DNA of 64,000 nucleotides from Glandiceps talaboti (taxonomy: Eukaryota > Hemichordata > Enteropneusta > Spengelidae): the NCBI RefSeq assembly GCF_964340395.1, contig NC_135554.1:1669501-1733500 (forward strand), written 5' to 3'. The position numbers and the translations under genes are program-made. Under the pieces are notes generated by a model. That model had not been told where the DNA came from. It saw only the letters and a program-made list of their open reading frames with translations, and searched no databases. Below, one piece after another: positions 1 through 15,000 of the stretch (its first letter is position 1; the number at the start of each line of letters is the position of its first letter).

Positions 1-1981
<1,981 letters not shown>

Positions 1982-2320
1982 CTCAATGCCTATAGCACTA
2001 CTGAACCTAGTTCAGTTGTGCTAAAAAATGGTGTTTAATTATAATTCTCGTAATATGTACCACTTATGGAACACCAGCTAAGCACCTACATTAATCCATC
2101 AATGCATATACATAAATGATATAGTAACTGTCCCTTTCTATAATTTAACTAAACTATAGATTATAAACACATATAGATAGATGTACCGATTACGATAGAT
2201 TCAAATCATGCTAACCAAAACCCAGTAACCATTCTCAGTATTGTATAATCTTTACCTGACTTGTGGAATGGCAAAGTTGCTGCCCGCCTGCAACCTTTAG
2301 GAAAGTACATGCATGGTGCA

Positions 2321-2716
2321 ATTGTCAGTATTGGTAAGTACCCTGTATTTAACATTGTCAGTATTGGTAAGTACCCTGTATTTAACATTGTCAGTATTGG
2401 TAAGTACCCTGTATTTAACATTGTCAGTATTGGTAAGTACCCTGTATTTAACATTGTCAGTATTGGTAAGTACCCTGTATTTAACATTGTCAGTATTGGT
2501 AAGTACCCTGTATTTAACATTGTCAGTATTGGTAAGTACCCTGTATTTAACATTGTCAGTATTGGTAAGTACCCTGTATTTAACATTGTCAGTATTGGTA
2601 AGTACCCTGTATTTAATATTGTAAGTATTGGTAAGTACCCTGAATTTAACACTGTCAATATTGGTAAGTACCCTGTATTTAACACTGTCAATATTGGCAT
2701 GTACCCTGCATTTGTC
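2321..2716. repeat. 33-bp minisatellite, 12 units
   Basis: Twelve head-to-tail units of 33 bp, each containing ATTGGTAAGTACCCTG. The first nine are nearly identical and the last three carry substitutions (AATATTGG, GGCATGTACC). The unit length is a multiple of three, so both strands give open frames that are not genes. On the plus strand each unit holds a good 5' splice-site match (TTGGTAAGT), but the host gene RIC1 is on the minus strand. It starts only about 145 bp from the RIC1 exon at 2861. Confidence 0.97.
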
Positions 2717-2860
2717 AGTAACTGTAATGCACACAATATTAATATTGTCTGTAAAAGTCCATATACATATTTTAGCTTTGTTTCATTTACTTTATTTTAC
2801 TTGTATGTATTTTTCCAATTCACAATTTGCATGTTTGTAAATGAGAGTTAAATGACTTAC

Positions 2861-3005
2861 CCATAGTCTCCACCCAAGGTACAAAGTAATTTAGCACCAA
2901 ATACACTCCAAAGAGCCAGTCCTCCATTCTGCCAACTCATGGCCAGTGCACATCCATCTGGTGTCCATTTTAATAAAGTCACAGCACCAGCGGCATTACT
3001 TGCAT
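2861..3005 (-). CDS. RIC1: RIC1 exon 9 (last in window)
   Basis: 145 nt; product contains [19 protein letters not shown] and [20 protein letters not shown], the best conserved stretch of RIC1 seen here. Acceptor CATTAG, donor GTAAGT, phase 2 out. The following exon was not found to its left and must lie outside the window. Confidence 0.95.
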
Positions 3006-6000
3006 CTAATGGTCAGGATAAATAGATTGGGAGAGGAATACAGAACAATTATGATAGTAGAAAGGGTTACAGGTCGTTTCGCCCAAAAACCAAAGTCTGT
3101 AATATACACTTGTCAGCTATTCTCGAACAAATTACGGTATTTTTTCAGTTTACTACGTAGTATCTCCTGTTACTAAACCAAGTAATGATGAAAACCACTG
3201 ACACGTGCCGTGTTTATAGGTCAACTTGAAGTTGAAGTAGAACCTTAGTCCATGAGTACAGACGATCATTCCTACTTTTTTGCAATTTTCATTACATGTA
3301 CATGTAACTTGTCTTTTAATTTCATGTCGCCGCCCTATTCTGAAGCAAGTTTGCTTGAAGTTTTACCGCGATCTGGTCGATTGATACACAACCTCGCATC
3401 AAAACCATGTACAACCCGTTTACGTTTCAAGGCGAATGGGTAGAGAGAACTTGTTCACTTTATCTGATAGATGCGTTGCCAACCATTTACAATGCTTTCG
3501 GGTTTTTGCGATTTTATGTCATGTCGACGTAGTTTAGTCGATTGATAGACAGCTGTCATAGCTTTTTCTATTCGTTGTATGTGTGAATGTAATCATTCAC
3601 ACTCCACTGACATAGGCCATGATGGTGTTACGAATTTATATATTCTTTATCTTTGCTTGTACACAAGTGCGTTCAGTGCAGTCACATTCAAAGTGTTCAC
3701 ACTATGGTCAAAGTATAGATACATTGGTGAGAATTTAGTTTAGTGAGACTGGTCAATTTTTTTGCGTTTATTATGTACTTATACTATTTCTTTTCCAATT
3801 TCTATGCCCAGATTTTTTTTTCTTTCAAAATTTACGTTGTTACAATGTAGCGACCCGTGACTGATTTTTCAGATTTATGATTACAGATTAGGGTGTGTTA
3901 GGCCCGGGATTTATTAGGACGGTGGCAGTTTTGATTTTTGTGCGAATAATTAGCCTAGCGACTTGGAGAAGTCATAGATAAAGGATACATATGTATCCTT
4001 TATCTATGGAGAAGTCTACGTTTACACCACAGACAATGAAAAAAAAACAGATTAGAAACTCCTATTGTTTGATGTGTTAATCGGTGGTCTACCAGTTGGA
4101 TCATTACCCCTTGAAGTTGTACGGTGGAAGCGACTCTTGTGTCACAACATTATACTTTTTGTCGTACCAACGCGATGTACACGAGTGTCTTGTGTATATT
4201 TTATACCATAAAATAATATTGTAACAATGTTATGACATTTTAGCCTTCGATCAACAGAAACTGTTTTACTACGGCTAGACCCACTTGGCCAATCAGATGC
4301 CCGGATTTCAGGCGATTAGATAGCTACATGTAGCTATAACCCACTCATTCTCAGCACTCAATTTGCTAGTCTTGCTGCTAGACGTTCGGGCTTTCTTTCG
4401 ATGCTATAACTATAAGCGAACGAAGTTCGCATGTAAGGGTTTGCCCGAACTCGGATGTTCCATCCTCGATAGCTTTGTTTGGCTGTGTGTCGTATTTTAT
4501 CGGAAGAACATCCGAGGGCTAGCTGATAGACTATCAATTTGCATGCATCAAAACTACTCAAGACTTGGATACAATTTAACGACACTGTTTATTCCCGCCC
4601 AAACACTGCATGGATTTACGTCACTTCATGACTCAAGGGACAACTTGCTCTGTATGCAAGCAGCACTAAATACCCGGACATATACATGTATATTAGTTTG
4701 CACAAGCTGGTACTAGAAACATTCGAACATAAATCATGAGGACGGGTTTTGGTCAATTGTCCCTCCTTCCGTACTCATTGAATTACTAGTGTGCTCTGAG
4801 TGACACTGTAACTTCCTTATTGTCAACATTTTCGGGTGAAGGGTTGTTTAATCAAAAAATTACTTTAAACACCCGACGTCTATTCAGCCTACAAGCACAT
4901 GTACATGTAAAGAGAATCCAACACAGGCAACCCCCGTTCTATTGAGACTCTCACACGCTCATTAACACTTGCATATGACATGACAAAAGACAATGCACTG
5001 GGGCAGTATTTCTAATGGGCTTTAGTACCTCCATGTTCTAATGGTGTAAAGTAACATTCATCAACGATGATGTCGGCACAGCTCCCTCCCATTCAATAAG
5101 GGGCCGTATGCGCGTTCCCATTATCAAGAAAAAAGGGGTGTTTTTTTAAAACAATCTCTCTAGACTTTCAAAACAGGGCGCGCTTTTTCATTAGATCCAA
5201 GAGAATTATACAGGGGGTAATTATAACACAACATTCTATTAGTAATACCGCATACATATATAATATCTATGCGCATACCCATGACTTTGTCCTTACCCGC
5301 CGTTGTAGGGGGTATGTACTGCGCCTACACCCACAGCTATAGGGTATGTATCGTCCAGAAAACCCCTTGGTAGGGGGTTGGGTCATCTGAACTACCTTTG
5401 TCTCCCCCCAAGTATTATTCATTGTATTCAATGGTTTGACTAACTACGGCTAGTCATCGGCGGTTTACTTCAATCTTTGTTACTTGTATGTGCTTCAATC
5501 ATAGACAAAATGTCTATGCTGCAATTAACTTTTTTCTTTCAATAACCTCGCCGCTAGATAGTCTGTTGTCGTCATTCAATTGTTTGCTACAATGTTTCTA
5601 AAGACGTGAGAACGATCCGACAAGGCCACAGACCCGAAACCATTGTAAATGGTCGGCAACGCATCTATCAGATAAAGTGAACAAATACTGATCGAGTTCT
5701 CTCTACCCATTCGCCTTGAAATGTAAACGGGTTGTACATGGTTTCGATGCGAAGTTGTGTATCAATCGACCAGATCGCGGTAAAACTTCAAGCAAACTTG
5801 CTTCAAAATAGGGCGACATCATGAAATTAAAAGACAAGTTACATGTACATGTAATGAAAATTGCAAAAAAGTCGGAATGATCATCCGTACTCATGGACTA
5901 AGGTTCTACTTCAACTTCAAGTTGACCTATAAACACGGCACGTGTCAGTGGTTTTCATCATTACTTGGTTTAGTAACAGGAGATACTACGTAGTAAACTG

Positions 6001-9000
6001 AAAAAAATACCGTATGTGTGTCCGTAATGTATGTGGCCGTAATGTTTCGATCGTGGGAAAGCACTGTCTCAAAACTGCGCATTCGAACCCATAACCATTG
6101 TTTACCACATGGGGCGAAACGACCAAACCTATGGGGCGAAACGACCAAACCGCTGGGGCGAAACGACTAAGTAGGTGCGAACTGGCAATGGGGCGAACTG
6201 GTTATGGGGCGAAACGACCAGACACCGTAGAAAGTAGTATGATTCTAAGGACATTATGGAGAAGTGTTTGATGTATTTCAAAAGATAACACTAACCTGGA
6301 TAATCTGTACTTGATAATGCTAATCGGTGTGAAACTAGTAAACTACCAGTTATTTCATCTACGGTATATACTATTCCCTGCCCACTGAAAGAAGAAAGAT
6401 AGAAAAGTAGAAATGAAAATTGATTATACATCTAAGTTTGACTACATAGTACATCGAATATTCAAGTAAATAACATCTGCAAATCAGCATACTTTGCATT
6501 ATACAGGATTGGCAAAATCCGTTGCTTGATCGACGTTCCAACAACGGAGAAGTTAATACACGCATTTGTCACATCGCGACTAGATTATTGCAATACTATG
6601 CTATACGGAATCAACAACTACCAACTTCAAAAGATACAATCTGTACAGAACGCCGCTGCACGACTCATTACCGGTACAAAGAAATTTGATCACATAACAC
6701 CTGTTCTACATAATTTACATTGGCTGCCTGTTGAGAAACGAATTCAATTCAAGATCATTCTCCTGACATATAAAATTATCTCCGGCAAATGTCCAGATTA
6801 TCTAATGCTCGCTATATAGACATCAGAGTTCCTAGGCGCACACTTCGTTCATCGGAAGGATTACTTTTATCAAGACACGACACCAACACAACAACCAAAA
6901 ACTATGGTTTCCGCGCCTTTTCCATCGCAGCACCGATCCTATGGAATGAACTACCTTTTAAAATCACTCCTAATTGTTCTATTGAATCTTTTAAACGCAC
7001 CCTGAAAACCCATCTTTTTAAAGTTCATTATGGAGTGTAAGATTTTAATTTTTTTCTCTCCGCTATGTATATGGCATTTTAATTATTTTTTTTTTCCCCA
7101 TATTTTTTTTTTTTTTTTTTTTTTTGCATGACGCATTATAGTACTTTATTGTATGGCATTTTTTAAAAGTATTTTATTAATCGGTACCTTTTATATGCAA
7201 TCTTTTTTTGTTATGTAAAGAGCACTGAGACGTAGTGTAGTGCGCTTTTTAAGAAATTAAATAATAATAATAATAATCCTACTTTGTACATTTAAGTTTT
7301 ACCAAGGGCACAAGGCAACCATTCACAAGTGTATATCAACAGAGGAATAACACTAATAAATAAAGGCAAACAACAACATGAACACAATACAAGTAATTCC
7401 TAAAGACATCATAAGTTCTGCCCTGGCACTGTGATACATGATAAATATCTGTAGAATGGCCAGCTACCGAGACAGGTACAAGGAGACTCCTATATCATGG
7501 CTTTTAGATCAACGGCATCAAGAAATACAATCTCTTTAGCGTTTTCAAGCACAATACTAAATATATAATTACAATGCACAAAGAAATATTATGTCCTTAG
7601 TAAAATACACTTTGGAATAATACTTTGATTTGGCTTGACGTACACAGTTGCCAATGTATGTGCATTAGCTTATCACACATGATAGAAGCAAATTGATTAG
7701 CGACATACAATGTATATGGCCGTACCATTGACAGCTTCCATTTTTCATGGCCTGCATGTTCATGACCACGCAGACTTACGATTCGAATACTGGTCTACTT
7801 AGTTTTGGAACATTAGAACATGAAAATCCGTTGCAGCCGACAGGCGCCTAAAGGCGTATGTATGCAATGCAACCTTTGACTCGAACGTATGATGTCATTG
7901 TTCGTTATAGGGGGGTATTACTAATTCAATTGCCTAGAAATTGCCGCCAAAAGTCCATTGATATGTATATTGCTGTTTACCATAACACGACGAAGAGGTC
8001 AACGGTCAAAATTCGTAGTTCACGGAAAATTTATCAATGAAAATCTAAATATGGCGACCGAAGTAAACAACGAACTGTCAGTGGGTGACATGATCGCTGA
8101 TATTTTTGATTCTTCATCTGATTCTGACTCAGTATTTGAGGGATTTACACCATCTGACATAGAGGACGACGTACCATTAGCCAGGTTAGTTCGACGTTAC
8201 TCAGATGACGAGGCAGAATTAGATATGTCACCCGATGACAGCGACTCCAGTAGTAGTAGTAGTAGTGATAGTAGTAGTGACGACGACTCGATCGAGTGGT
8301 CGTGCGACATAACTGATGTTGATGACTTTGAATTTAACGAAAATTCAGGAATAAATTTTGATTTCAATGATAAATCAGCGAAAGATGTTTTTAATTGTTT
8401 TTTCACTCCGGAACTTATGACCAAAATAGTAACTGAAACTAACCGCTACGCTGATCAATGTCATCGTGATCCAAACAACCGGAAGTCTGCGTGGGAAGGT
8501 ATATCCGTCGATCATCTTGAAGTGTTTTTAGGTCTAACTTTAGCGATGGGATTAGTTGACAAGAAGGGGTCGTTCAAGGAGTATTGGTCTGAATATTGGC
8601 TAACGCAGACCCCTGCTTTTCGAAAACATATGCCTCGTGACATGTACTGTCAAATCTTAAGATATCTACATTTTGTTGACAATGAAGCCCTACCCACTGA
8701 TCGAAATGACCCTAACTTTGACAAACTTCAGAAAATAAAACCTGTAATTGATGTCATTAGATTCAACAGAAATTTGCAGCATGCACCAGCCTTAACCCTT
8801 TCACCACCAGTACCCGGTATACCGGGACGCGCTAGGGCGCCCACCAGTACCCGGTATACCGGGACGCCAAAGTTCATTCACCTATCTTGCCGTAAAACCG
8901 TTCAAAGGCAGCAATTGCTGCAAAATTTGCTGCCATAACTAGTTCCACACATGCGTATTAGCCTTGTTTATATTGCCTGCCATTTTGAATGTATGATAGT

Positions 9001-12000
9001 GAACGGTATCGAGAGCTACGATCCAAATGACGAGCGATCGTAATTTTACGTGCGTTTTTCGCCCACAAGATCGAATTTAAACATGGCGGATATAATTAAC
9101 GGCTCTCATAACATGGTCTACGATATAAATTATGTCACTGTCTTTGGATATTTCGACTGAATTTGACTCGAAATACATCATTGAATACAAGTATTTAGCT
9201 GTGGGAACACATTGTACTTGTATGTAAGCATCAAATTCCCGCTAAGTCCGTATGAGCTGCCGGCGGCAGTTTACGGTTGAATTTTTGAATGTCGGCAAAT
9301 TTACGCGATCTTGTGACAGATACCGACTCCCATACTAACGTCTTGGTTGTAATTTTTGGCTATAAAATGGATTATTTTGGTTTTATTTCTTTTGTTACAT
9401 CTCAGTAATGACTTGTATGTGTACTAGCTCAGCGTGTGAAGGTCGTGGAGGGAAATTTATGCACGATACGGGCGATTTTACGAATCGGATTTTTTATGTG
9501 CGTTTTTCAACGTAAAATTCAAATTTCAACATCACCGAAGCAAAATCTGTCTCCCCTAACGTAAGTTACAATGTAAATAACGGTGCTGTTCGTAGAAATT
9601 TCCACTCAATTTTGACTATGAATACGATGTTTTATACAAGGAGATGACTGAGTGAACTCAATGCAGGAAATGGAAGGATCAGATTATCGCAACGTAACTT
9701 CAAAGTCCCGACTGCATATTTTGTTTTGTGGGTACAGCATGTTGGCAAAAAGCGCCACTTTGGCGTCTCGATTAGGACTCGTATACTACCAACTTGTGGG
9801 CATTTTTTACTGATTTTGAGCATAAATTTGGTGATAATTTTTTGTTGTTCTGTCAAATAATGATATATAATTACACAAACTGATTTTTCTGAAGGTATTG
9901 GTGCAACGACTTCAGGTATTTTTGTCCCTTTCATTGTCGGTGCGGGACCGACTAATTGCGTCGTAATCAGATTAGAGAGCCGTTATTTTTTTCCGTTCAA
10001 ATTTAATACGACTGAAAATAACATTTTCTGCCAAATTTTCGCCGATATTGACCATTTAACCAGTATACAAAATTTTGTAGAAACATAAATGTTGGTATTT
10101 TGAATTTTGTTTGTAATATAAATGTTTTGTTTATTTGTGACATGTCAATAAATAAACAACACAGGTTTTTTTTACCAATATTTTCTTATTTTAACCCAAA
10201 TTTCAGTTGTGAATGTGATATTTGAATGTGTTTATTTGTAAGTATGATATAGACAATTTATTTTCCAGTAAAATGATACCTAATATTCAAAGATTGGGCA
10301 ATTCTAAGTATTTTTATATCAATTTGATTGCACACCACTCACTCTCACTTTATGTTAGTGAGGGGGCTGGTGGAGCACAAACAATCCCATGAGGCCAATG
10401 GTGGTGAAAGAGTTAACAGAAACTAAATCAAAATGTCAGATACACATGCATAGGAAAGATACTAAGTACATTTGTGGATCATGTAAAGTTAGGATGTGCC
10501 CAGTACCCTGTTTCCAACGATATCATTATATGACTGATTACCAGTATAATGATCCGGAGTGTGCAGGTAGAGATTTAGCTAGGAAAAGGAGGAAACTGTA
10601 GAGTAGGGTAATTGCAGGGAAAAAACAGAGTAGGGGTGAGTAAAATAAACTTTATTCATAGTTTTGGATGGATTTTATTTTAAAAAAGCAGTGAGTAAGA
10701 AGAATAATCAATAATAGCATTTGCATAACAATATACTAATTTGCATAACAATACACTTTGATACACTGTAACATGTTAACTTTACATAAACCACATTTAA
10801 GTTGGGTCAGTTGTCATAGAAACAAAGTCCTAAGCATATGAAAGTTATAATGTCTTGACAAGTAAGTCTCTAAAATTTATTAAGGCCCTAGGGGGTCCTG
10901 TATAGGGCCACCTATACAGGAAGTAAAGGGTTAAAGGACCCATATATGACTACTGCTTATTGATTTAAAGGACCCATATATGACTACTGCTTATTGATTT
11001 AAAGGACCCATACATGACTACTGCTTATTGATTTAAAGGACCCATATATGACTACTGCTTATTGATTTAAAGGACCCATACATGACTACTGCTTATTGAT
11101 TTAAAGGACCCATATATGACTACTGCTTATTGATTTAAAGGACCCATATATAACTACTGCTTATTGATTTAAAGGACCCATATATGACTACTGCTTATTG
11201 ATTTAAAGGACCCATATATGACTACTGCTTATTAATTTAAAGGACCCATATATGACTACTGCTTATTGATTTAAAGGACCCATATATGACTACTGCTTAT
11301 TGATTTAAAGGACCCATACATGACTACTGCTTATTGATTTAAAGGACCCATATATGACTACTGCTTATTGATTTAAAGGACCCATATATGACTACTGCTT
11401 ATTGATTTAAAGGACCCATACATGACTACTGCTTATTGATTTAAAGGACCCATATATGACTACTGCTTATTGATTTAAAGGACCCATACATGACTACTGC
11501 TTACTGATTTAAAGGACCCATATATGACTACTGCTTATTGATTTAAAGGACCCATATATGACTACTGCTTATTGATTTAAAGGACCCATATATGACTACT
11601 GCTTATTAATTTAAAGGACCCATATATGACTACTGCTTATTGATTTAAAGGACCCATATATGACTACTGCTTATTGATTTAAAGGACCCATATATGACTA
11701 CTGCTTAATGATTCAAAGGACCCATATAATAATATGACTACTGCTGTTTAAATTCGATCTTGTGGGCGAAAAACGCACGTAAAATTACGATCGCTCGTCA
11801 TTTGGATCGTAGCTCTCGATACCGTTCACTATCATACATTCAAAATGGCAGGCAATATAAACAAGGCTAATACGCATGTGTGGAACTAGTTATGGCAGCA
11901 AATTTTGCAGCAATTGCTGCCTTTGAACGGTTTTACGGCAAGATAGGTGAATGAACTTTGGCGTCCCGGTATACCGGGTACTGGTGGGCGCCCTAGCGCG

Positions 12001-15000
12001 TCCCGGTATACCGGGTACTGGTGGTGAAAGGGTTAAAGCAAGATGTATTAATGGTGTTGTTGTTTATTACCCTCACAAAAGATGCAACGTTTTGGGGCTT
12101 CATCTCAAATAATATGCTGTTTCGGCAATCTGTTTTAATGTACCATAAACTCCACAATGTACTGCAACATGTGGAATATATATCTCACCACAGGAGAGCA
12201 GCAGGTGGTAATGAGCATCGTTACAAAAAATTTGAGGTCACATGATCGATTTTGAGCTATAGCCAGTACCGTACATTTGACATTTAAAACATTTTTACAT
12301 TCTAGAGTTGCACAAATACATTCTATGATATACATATATAAAGTTTGACTATACATAATAACTTTATTTCTAAATCTAAGTTTCACTACACATAACTTTA
12401 TTTCTAAATCTAAGTTTGACTACATCTAATAACTTACTTTCTACATCCAAATGCTATAAGTCTATATTTCTGGTTAATGGCTATACAGCTTGCATTGCTC
12501 ACTTCTTGAGCCCACACACCATGTACACTCTAAGAATGAAATACAAATACATCATATCATATCATATATCATATCATATCATATCATATCATATCATATC
12601 AAATCACATATTATCATGTTAATGTACATACCATGTATACATGCCTATGGTAGAGGTGGGTTGGGGTTACATACTGTGATACCAATCAAAGGATTGGTAA
12701 ATAAAATACCATAATATCAATGAAAGGATTGGTATATAAAATACCATAATATCAATGAAAGGATTGGTAAATAAAATACCATGATATCAATGAAAGGATT
12801 GGTAAATAAAATACCATGATATCAATGAAAGGATTGGTATATAAAATACCATAATATCAATGAAAGGATTGGTAAATAAAATACCATGATATCAATGAAA
12901 GATTGGTAAATAAAATACCATAATATCAATGAAAGGATTGGTAAATAAAATACCATGATATCAATGAAAGGATTGGTAAATAAAATACCATAATATCAAT
13001 GAAAGGATTGGTAAATAAAATACCATAATATCAATGAAAGGATTGGTATATAAAATACCACGATATCAATGAAAGGATTGGTAAATAAAATACCATGATA
13101 TCAATGAAAGGATTGGTATATAAAATACCATAATATCAATGAAAGGATTGGTAAATAAAATACCATAATATCAATGAAAGGATTGGTATATAAAATACCA
13201 TGATATCAATGAAAGGATTGGTAAATAAAATACCATAATATGAATGAAAGGATTGGTAAATAAAATACCATAATATCAATGAAAGGATTGGTAAATAAAA
13301 TACCATAATATCAATGAAAGGATTGGTAAATAAAATACCATAATATCAATGAAAGGATTGGTAAATAAAATACCATATCAATGAAAGGATTGGTAAATAA
13401 AATACCATGATATCAATGAAAGGATTGGTAAATAAAATACCATGATATCAATGAAAGGATTGGTAAATAAAATACCATGATATCAATGAAAGGATTGGTA
13501 AATAAAATACCATGATATCTATGAAAGGATTGGTAAATAAAATACCATGATATCAATGAAAGGATTGGTAAATAAAATACCATGATATCAACGAAAGGAT
13601 TGGTAAATAAAATACCACGATATCAATGAAAGGATTGGTAAATAAAATACCATGATATCAATGAAAGGATTGGTAAACAAGCGACCTATCGGTCAGAATA
13701 GCTCCGCTGTTTGTTTTTTTTATTTTTTTTTTTATTTTGGTGACATGTAGAAGTGGTTCAGCTCTTTACTATGCAGTTTTGTTTTAAATGCAATAAAGTG
13801 GTTAGTGGTTTCATATGATGTCTCACTATAAAACACATTTTACACAGAAGTTGGTAATGTATTGTACTTTTATACCATAGTCACCATTTTATAACAAAAA
13901 TCTACAGTTATGAAAAATTGCACAAAATCTCAGAAAAAAATGACTGGGAAATGCACACAAGAAAAAGAAAAAAAAGAGGATTTTGAGGTTGGCTATAAAT
14001 AATTCCAGTGTCTTACAGCTTTAACCCTGGAAAATTTTAATGATGAATGAAATAAACTAGGGATCTAAAATAATTTTGAGGCAATTTGAATTTCAATTTT
14101 CTAACAAATTTACCAAGTCAACAACATTCAACTTGTACTAGTTGTAGTAGATATATATATAGGGAAGAAATGTATTAATCGCCATCTTAGTTTCCGTACG
14201 GCGACAATCCCCAAGTACCCGAAAGAGAGTCATTCTCAGCCATTGACAGGGTTCGACACTGGAGTAAAAAAGTCACTATCCCACAGGACTAGTAAAATTG
14301 ATAACGTAGTAGTCCTGCAAAAAATCTGGTGGTCCTATCTTTAAGTGCTTTCGCTTGTTCACTTAGGCTCTTCATCTCTCTTAGTTTTTGCTCAACTTCT
14401 AATTCACTTTTCCAAACCCCATATTTATTTCAAACCGTGTGTTGTAATTGAACTGTCTATTTCTTTGTAGTTGTTTGTGCATCATCAACTCATTACTGTA
14501 ATTTTATTCTCTTTTTTATGTTTTGGAGCTTCTTCTCTTTTTTGTTGCTTTCTGTGAGTAGTTTGTCTTAATTGGGGGGGGGGGGGTAATAAGATGTTAT
14601 GTGGTCTTATTTCTAGCTCATAACATTTCTGGTACACATTGATCTAACTATTGCATTTTTAAAAGACAAAAAATTACCTTCCCATGGAGCAAGTCTTTAT
14701 AGTGTTGTCCTTAGTGCATATTAGAATGTATTTACAACATAAAAATAAATAAATTTGAAGGTTACCAGCAGTTACAGCAAAATTTTGTTACTAATTACAT
14801 GTACAAGTCACTTCGTCTATTTTCGTGTCTATGTACTTCCGGGTTGACATAAACGTTAAACGTGATACAGTCGGCCCTATAATTACTAAGAAATGACAAA
14901 ACCGTTCGCAAAATAAAGTTCAGGATTTTAATTTTTCAAACTGAATATCAATATCCACTACACATTCAATAACTGGTTTCGCGTATTTAGAAATGTGCCC

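Larger units (their letters stand above)
3072..6219. mobile_element. Foldback-type DNA element with long inverted arms
   Basis: Two arms of about 370-380 bp (3133-3502 and 5632-6013) are inverted copies of each other at high identity, separated by about 2.1 kb without any transposase. Beyond the arms, matching ends GGTCGTTTCGCCC (3072-3084) and GGGCGAAACGACC (6207-6219) suggest the true termini. No clear target-site duplication was found. It lies inside the RIC1 intron between exons 8 and 9. The superfamily was not recognised; a non-autonomous DNA transposon is the likeliest class. Confidence 0.65.
8796..12032. mobile_element. Non-autonomous piggyBac-type element with 287-bp TIRs
   Basis: Flanked by TTAA on both sides (8792-8795 and 12033-12036), the target duplication of piggyBac elements. 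The ends read CCCTTTCACCACCAGTACCC and its inverse. The 287-bp terminal inverted repeats (8796-9082, 11746-12032) match throughout by eye, implying recent mobility. Inside are about 1.3 kb of non-coding sequence, a transposase C-terminal fragment (10389-10601) and a 34-bp minisatellite (10933-11745). There is no catalytic domain, so movement would need a transposase supplied in trans. It is inserted in an older piggyBac copy. Confidence 0.92.

Noticed and set aside
2206-2851. Repetitive 145-196-residue frames on both strands
   Set aside because: Products of the 33-bp array. Only 2861-3005 on the minus strand is a real exon here.
3252-5894. Similar 63-residue frames at 3252-3443 (+) and 5703-5894 (-)
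   Set aside because: Same frame seen twice because of the inverted arms; no family motif and substitutions not biased to third positions.
12037-12245. Continuation of the older piggyBac transposase after the insertion
   Set aside because: The frame after the TTAA ([16 protein letters not shown]) lacks the catalytic-domain motifs expected next; only a loose match could be argued.
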